From: Acidobacteriota bacterium
GTDB taxonomy: Bacteria > Acidobacteriota > Thermoanaerobaculia > Multivoradales > JAHEKO01
NCBI GenBank assembly: GCA_024638355.1
Contig: JAHEKO010000089.1
Coordinates: 1-10,624 of the forward strand
Direction: 5' to 3'
Length of the DNA stretch: 10,624 nt
The notes under the pieces were generated by a model, which had not been told where the DNA came from, ran no database searches, and saw only the letters and a program-made list of their open reading frames with translations. The translations under genes were made by a program, and so were the position numbers. Shown here in pieces: positions 5,615-10,624 of this stretch; the stretch's first letter is position 1; every line of letters begins with the position of its first letter.

Positions 5615-7537
5615 ATGACCGAAGAGATTCCTCGCCCCGCCGCTCCGCCGCCGATTCGGCGTCCCGAGACGCGCCCGCCGAGCCCCTCGAGATCGGTGGC
5701 GGAGCGCGTCGCCGCGTTCCTGCGCAGCTTCTTTCGGATCGTCGAGCTCAGCGCCCGCCTGATCGTCAGCCTGGCGATCCTGATCCTGGTGGCGATGCTG
5801 ATCGCCTGGATCCTGCCGCAGGGGGGTCCCAAGGTGCCGAAGAGCACGGCGCTGGTGCTCTCGCCGAGCGGTTTTCTGGTGGAGCAGCTGGCGGGTAACG
5901 AGGCCGAGCGGCTGATGCTCGAGCTGCTCGGCCAGCCGGTCGATCCCGAGACCCTGGTGCGACCTCTTCTCGACGCCATCGAGCGCGCCAAGGACGACGA
6001 CCGGGTCAAGGTTCTGGTGCTGGATCTGAATCGGCTCGCCGGGGGCGGTCTGACCAAGCTCGAGGACCTGGGGAAGGCGATCGAGGCGTTCAAGGAGAGC
6101 GAGAAGCCGGTGGTGGCGTTCTCCGACGCCTACTTCCAGGCGCAGTACTACCTCGGCGCTCTGGCCGACGAGGTCTATGTCCATCCGATGGGCATGGTCC
6201 TTCTCCCGGGCTACGGCAGCTACCGGCGCTACTACAAGGAGGCGCTCGACGAGATCGACGCGCGCTGGCACGTCTTTCGGGTCGGCGAGTACAAGTCGGC
6301 GGTCGAGCCCTATCTGCGGAGCAGCATGTCCGACGAGGCGCGCGAAGCGCGGCGCGAGTGGCTGTCGGACCTGTGGGTGAGCTACCGGGCCGACGTCGCG
6401 AGCTCCCGCGGTCTCGAGGAGAGCGAGCTCGAGAGCTACGTTGCCGACTACCACCTGAAGCTCTCCGCGCACGGTGGCGATGCCGCGCGGCTGGCGCTCG
6501 ACTTCGGCCTGGTCGATCACGTCGCGGCACGCGACGAGCTGCGATCGCGGCTGATCGAGCTGGCGGGAGAGGACGAGGAGACCCGCTCGTTCAACCAGAT
6601 CGACCATCGTGCCTATCTGCAGGCGACCGAGGCGAAGAAGCGGCAGGGTGACGCGGTGATTGCGGTAGTGGTCGCCAAGGGGTCGATTCTCGACGGCCGC
6701 CAGCCGCCCGGTACGATCGGCGGCGATTCCACCTCGACCCTGATCCGTGAGGCGCGTGAGGACGACGAGGTCGAGGCCGTGGTGCTACGCGTCGACAGTC
6801 CCGGCGGCAGTTCGCTCGCGTCCGAGATCATCCGCCGCGAGGTCGAGCTCACCCGCGAGGCCGGCAAGCCGGTGGTGGCCTCGATGGGCAGCGTCGCCGC
6901 CTCCGGCGGCTACTGGATCTCGATGAGCGCCGACGAGATCTGGGCCAGCGAGACGACCATCACCGGCTCGATCGGGATCTACGCGATGATTCCCACCTTC
7001 GAGCAGAGTCTGCTGAAGCTGAAGGTCCACAACGACGGCGTTGGCACCCATCCCCTGGCGGGCGTCAGCGGTGTCGATCGTGATCTGCCGCCCGAGGCGC
7101 TGGAGGTCGTGCAGTCGCTGATCGACCAGGGCTACCGCGACTTCATCACCAGGGCGGCCGCCGGACGCGGCATGGAGGTCGAAGAGATCGACCGGATCGC
7201 CCGCGGGCGGGTGTGGAGCGGCGCCGACGCCCACCGCCTCGGCCTCGTCGACGAGCTGGGCGACCTCGACGATGCGATTGCCGCGGCGGCTCGGCTGGCC
7301 GAGCTGGGCGACGACTACCGCCTGCGCTGGATCGAGCGCGCGCCCTCGCGGCGGCAGCAGCTCCTGTCGTGGTTCCTCCTGCGCGCCCGACCCTGGCTGG
7401 GCGACGCGCCGCTCGAGCTGCCCCTGCCGCGGCTCGCGAGCCATCCGCTGTTCCGCGACGTGAGCGAAGACCTGGCGCTTCTGGCCGGCTCTCGAAGCAC
7501 CTACCAGGCGCTCGCGTACTGCCCCTGCGAGTACTGA
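5615..7537 (+). CDS. sppA: Signal peptide peptidase SppA, 67-kDa type (membrane serine protease)
   Basis: Membrane-bound Ser/Lys protease (family S49) that degrades cleaved signal peptides at the inner membrane; 640 aa against 618 in E. coli. A proline-rich cytoplasmic N-tail (about 1-47) precedes one transmembrane helix (about 48-68, LIVSLAILILVAMLIAWIL). The N-terminal ClpP-like domain supplies the general base K227 in VGEYKSAVEP. The C-terminal domain has VDSPGGSSLASE and the nucleophile S430 in GSVAASGGYW, followed by TGSIGIYAM. The Lys-Ser spacing of 203 residues matches the E. coli pair (209/409), so this is the complete two-domain form. The last residues are CPCEY, a small Cys-x-Cys tail. 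The start ATG is set by the TAAGAT box 9 nt upstream. It converges on the VWA gene with 16 bp between stops. Confidence 0.96.
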   Translation: MTEEIPRPAAPPPIRRPETRPPSPSRSVAERVAAFLRSFFRIVELSARLIVSLAILILVAMLIAWILPQGGPKVPKSTALVLSPSGFLVEQLAGNEAERLMLELLGQPVDPETLVRPLLDAIERAKDDDRVKVLVLDLNRLAGGGLTKLEDLGKAIEAFKESEKPVVAFSDAYFQAQYYLGALADEVYVHPMGMVLLPGYGSYRRYYKEALDEIDARWHVFRVGEYKSAVEPYLRSSMSDEAREARREWLSDLWVSYRADVASSRGLEESELESYVADYHLKLSAHGGDAARLALDFGLVDHVAARDELRSRLIELAGEDEETRSFNQIDHRAYLQATEAKKRQGDAVIAVVVAKGSILDGRQPPGTIGGDSTSTLIREAREDDEVEAVVLRVDSPGGSSLASEIIRREVELTREAGKPVVASMGSVAASGGYWISMSADEIWASETTITGSIGIYAMIPTFEQSLLKLKVHNDGVGTHPLAGVSGVDRDLPPEALEVVQSLIDQGYRDFITRAAAGRGMEVEEIDRIARGRVWSGADAHRLGLVDELGDLDDAIAAAARLAELGDDYRLRWIERAPSRRQQLLSWFLLRARPWLGDAPLELPLPRLASHPLFRDVSEDLALLAGSRSTYQALAYCPCEY

Positions 7538-7553
7538 ACGGGGCTCGGGCGGG

Positions 7554-9437
7554 CTACTGGAACTTGCCGGCGACCGCGGCGCGCACGTCGAGGCCCTTAC
7601 GCTTCATCTTGACCTTGATCGAGCGCAGCTCCTGGGTGGTGAGCTGGCGCTCGGTGGAGAAGGTGAGCAGATACTGGCTGCGCAGCTCGGCGTTGATCTG
7701 GGCGTAGGCCGAGCTGAGCTGCTCGACCTCGCTGATATAGAAGATCCTGCCGCCGGTCGATTCGGTGATCCCTTCGAGATTGGTCTTGCGGAAGACCCGT
7801 CCGCCGCTGTGGATACCGGCGAGCCCGATGATGTAGACCGGAACACCCAGGTCGCGGCCGTACTCGATGCAGCGATTCTGCGAGAACTTGCTGCGGTAGT
7901 CGTCGCCGTCGGAGAGCAGCACCAGGGCCTTGCGGCCGTCGGCCTCCTCGAGCTGGAGCAGGGCGAAGATGATGGCGTCGTAGAGGGCGGTGTAGCCGTC
8001 GGCCTCGAGGCGGCCGAAGGCGCGCAGCAGGTCGGCGACGTCGTCGGTGGTGTTGTGGGCGAGCCGTGGCTGGGTGTCGAAGTCGACCAGGAAGGCCTGA
8101 TCGTCTTCGCGCACCGTCTCGAGCAGAAACTGGGCACCGGCCTGCTTGGTATCGAGCATCAGCGGGTACATGCTCTCGGAGGTGTCGATCACCACGCCGA
8201 GGACGAGCGGCACCTCGTCGGCCGGGCCGAAGCTGTCGACCGCCTGCTCGCGGCCCTTGAGGGTGACCTCGAAGTCTTCGGGGCCGAGGCCGTCGACCGG
8301 CTGCCCCTGCTTGTCGGTCACCACCATGTAGAGCTCGACCAGATTGACGTCGATGCGCTCCGAGGGTCCGGGCGCCGAGAGCAGCCAGGCGTCTTCGTTG
8401 CTGGTGCCGTCGGCGAGGTGAGCGACGACCCTCACGAAATCGCTCGGACCGGGGTCATCGCGGGTGAGCGTCGCCGCCCAGGGAGGAGCCTCGACCGTGG
8501 CTCCGAGGTCGTCGTTCCAGTAGAACTCGACCCGGTCGAGCTCGCCGTCCGGCGGTACCGAGACCCGCGCCCGCACCTCCACGCTGCCCGACTCCGGCTG
8601 GCCGGCCAGCCCGGCGATCCGGATGCTGAACGGGCTGCTGTCGTCGTTCACCCGGATGGAGTGGCGACCGATCTCACGGTCGCCGCTGGAGAAGGCGACC
8701 ACTTCGACCTCGTGCGCGGACGCCGGAGAACCGAGGTCGAGGGTCGCCGTGAACGGCTCCCGGTCGTCGGAAGCGGCCTCGACGCCGTCGAGCTTGAAGT
8801 CGACGCGCGCTATGCCGGGGACGGAGACCAGCGTCTGGAAGCGCGTTCTGCCCGTCGCCGGCCGCTGCCGCGGCGGCAGGATCCGGATCACGCTCCGGGC
8901 GACGGGCGCCGAGCGGGTGCTCGGCGCGCTGGGAGCGGGCGCCAGGCGGGTGGTGTGCGCCACCACGCCGGAGAAGGGGCGCGGCAGCGGCTCGTCGCCG
9001 AACTCCACCAGGGTCGAGCCCCACAGCCCGGTGGCGTGGATCTCCACCGTCGCCGCCATCTCCAGAAAGTCCTCGGGCAGGGCCACCTCGCGCTGATAGA
9101 GCCAGGCCGAAGCGCTCGTCAGGCTCTGGGGCGGCACCTCCTCGGTCAGGACCACCGGCTGGTCATCGATGCGCGCGAGGACCAGGGTGACGCGAATCCC
9201 GGCGCTCGGCGCCGAGCGCGCCTCGCGCGGCACGCGCACCAGCAGCTCGGCCAGCCCGCGAGGCTCGCCCGCGGGCGTTTCGCCCACCATCAGCCCCCCG
9301 AGCAGGCTCAGCCCGCCGGTATCGGCCGATGGATCCTCGAGCACCCGCAAGGCGCGCTCCGCCGGTTCTTGCGCGGCCAGGGCGGGGCCGAGCAGCAGGC
9401 CCGCCAGGGTGGCGGCCAGCAGGCCGATTCGGTGCAC
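7554..9437 (-). CDS. Secreted VWA-domain protein (VWFA-related Acidobacterial type) with Ig-like middle region
   Basis: Exported protein of 627 aa, function unknown. The N-terminus MHRIGLLAATLAGLLLGPALA is a good signal peptide (cleavage after ALA). Residues about 25-360 are beta-rich. They hold at least two segments that look like Ig/Big-type repeats (VDFKLDGVEA...EPFTATLDL and DRVEFYWNDD...PPWAATLTR), sharing a 'hydrophobic change, then modified argument' pattern. From about 365 comes VELYMVVTDKQGQPV, PEDFEV and then the VWA fold. The metal site is complete: D418-S420-S422 (DTSES), T483 (GYTALYD) and D510 (SDGDD), so it should bind divalent metal and a protein ligand. The end, SQYLLTFS...KVKMKRKGLDVRA, is typical of TIGR03436. 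The start is GTG at 9437, fitting the signal peptide and a TACCCT box 7 nt upstream. ATG at 9494 would add 19 residues ahead of the signal. Confidence 0.88.
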   Translation of the reverse strand: MHRIGLLAATLAGLLLGPALAAQEPAERALRVLEDPSADTGGLSLLGGLMVGETPAGEPRGLAELLVRVPREARSAPSAGIRVTLVLARIDDQPVVLTEEVPPQSLTSASAWLYQREVALPEDFLEMAATVEIHATGLWGSTLVEFGDEPLPRPFSGVVAHTTRLAPAPSAPSTRSAPVARSVIRILPPRQRPATGRTRFQTLVSVPGIARVDFKLDGVEAASDDREPFTATLDLGSPASAHEVEVVAFSSGDREIGRHSIRVNDDSSPFSIRIAGLAGQPESGSVEVRARVSVPPDGELDRVEFYWNDDLGATVEAPPWAATLTRDDPGPSDFVRVVAHLADGTSNEDAWLLSAPGPSERIDVNLVELYMVVTDKQGQPVDGLGPEDFEVTLKGREQAVDSFGPADEVPLVLGVVIDTSESMYPLMLDTKQAGAQFLLETVREDDQAFLVDFDTQPRLAHNTTDDVADLLRAFGRLEADGYTALYDAIIFALLQLEEADGRKALVLLSDGDDYRSKFSQNRCIEYGRDLGVPVYIIGLAGIHSGGRVFRKTNLEGITESTGGRIFYISEVEQLSSAYAQINAELRSQYLLTFSTERQLTTQELRSIKVKMKRKGLDVRAAVAGKFQ

Positions 9438-9444
9438 GAGGCGG

Positions 9445-9450
9445 AGGGTA
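9445..9450 (-). promoter_or_regulatory. Putative -10 element of the VWA gene (leaderless geometry)
   Basis: TACCCT on the minus strand, 7 nt before the GTG at 9437. It would give a leaderless transcript and is the main reason, with the signal peptide, for choosing that start. It shares its TA step (9449-9450) with a plus-strand TAACAT. Confidence 0.38.
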
Positions 9451-9454
9451 ACAT
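9449..9454 (+). promoter_or_regulatory. Possible -10 element for the YyaL-type gene
   Basis: TAACAT (4 of 6 to TATAAT) in the divergent gap, predicting a start near 9461 and a leader of about 75 nt. This is the only plausible plus-strand TAnnnT I see in the gap. It is weaker evidence than the other boxes because it is not positioned next to a start codon. Confidence 0.25.
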
Positions 9455-9536
9455 CGGCCGGACCCGGGCCTGAGGTCGCTCGCAGCGGAGTCATGCTCAC
9501 AACCCGATGCAAGCTGAGTTCCAGGCCGAGCCGTAC

Positions 9537-10624
<1,088 letters not shown>

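Noticed and set aside
5043..5618. 191-aa open frame on the plus strand
   Set aside because: It is antisense to the methyltransferase and runs across the divergent promoter region into the sppA start; no recognisable domain.
7809..9473. 554-aa open frame antisense to the VWA gene
   Set aside because: It arises from GC-biased third positions; its translation is rich in H, G, R and E with no domain, and the opposite strand has an intact metal site and signal peptide.

Overview
The window is GC-rich chromosomal DNA packed with genes. It holds eight protein-coding genes, two of them cut by the window edges. I see no RNA genes, CRISPR, insertion sequences, phage genes or integration sites. The best taxonomic clue is the secreted von Willebrand factor A (VWA) protein at 7554-9437. 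Its C-terminal part resembles the 'VWFA-related Acidobacterial domain' (TIGR03436). With the high GC content, this suggests an Acidobacteriota member, perhaps a Thermoanaerobaculia-like lineage. That placement is inference, because no marker gene is present.

Layout: (1) 1-731, minus: dNTP triphosphohydrolase (dgt family), C-terminus off the left edge. (2) 885-4832, plus: a tight four-gene operon. It encodes a PhnD-like binding protein, a PhnC-like ATPase (TTG start, overlapping the previous stop), a PhnE-like permease (ATG overlapping the previous stop) and an Asp/Glu-racemase-family enzyme. (3) 4857-5564, minus: a class I SAM methyltransferase, convergent with the racemase. (4) 5615-7537, plus: signal peptide peptidase SppA (67-kDa type), divergent from the methyltransferase across only 50 bp. 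(5) 7554-9437, minus: the secreted VWA protein, convergent with sppA. (6) 9537 to the right edge, plus: a YyaL/SPATA20-type thioredoxin-fold protein with an N-terminal export signal, cut by the window end.

The operon is the most interesting part. Its binding protein is about 100 residues longer than ordinary PhnD. The extra length looks like a second, degenerate copy of the ligand-binding lobe that lacks the STSG anion-binding loop. The permease carries about 100 extra N-terminal residues with membrane segments. The transporter is linked to an amino-acid racemase rather than to any phosphonate-degrading gene, so its substrate is open. A 25-bp imperfect tandem duplication spans the permease stop codon and fills the gap before the racemase.

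Regulation: TAnnnT hexamers recur at sensible distances upstream of genes. For the methyltransferase, sppA and the VWA gene they lie only 6-9 nt before the start codon, which predicts leaderless mRNAs. No good -35 boxes or intrinsic terminators are visible.
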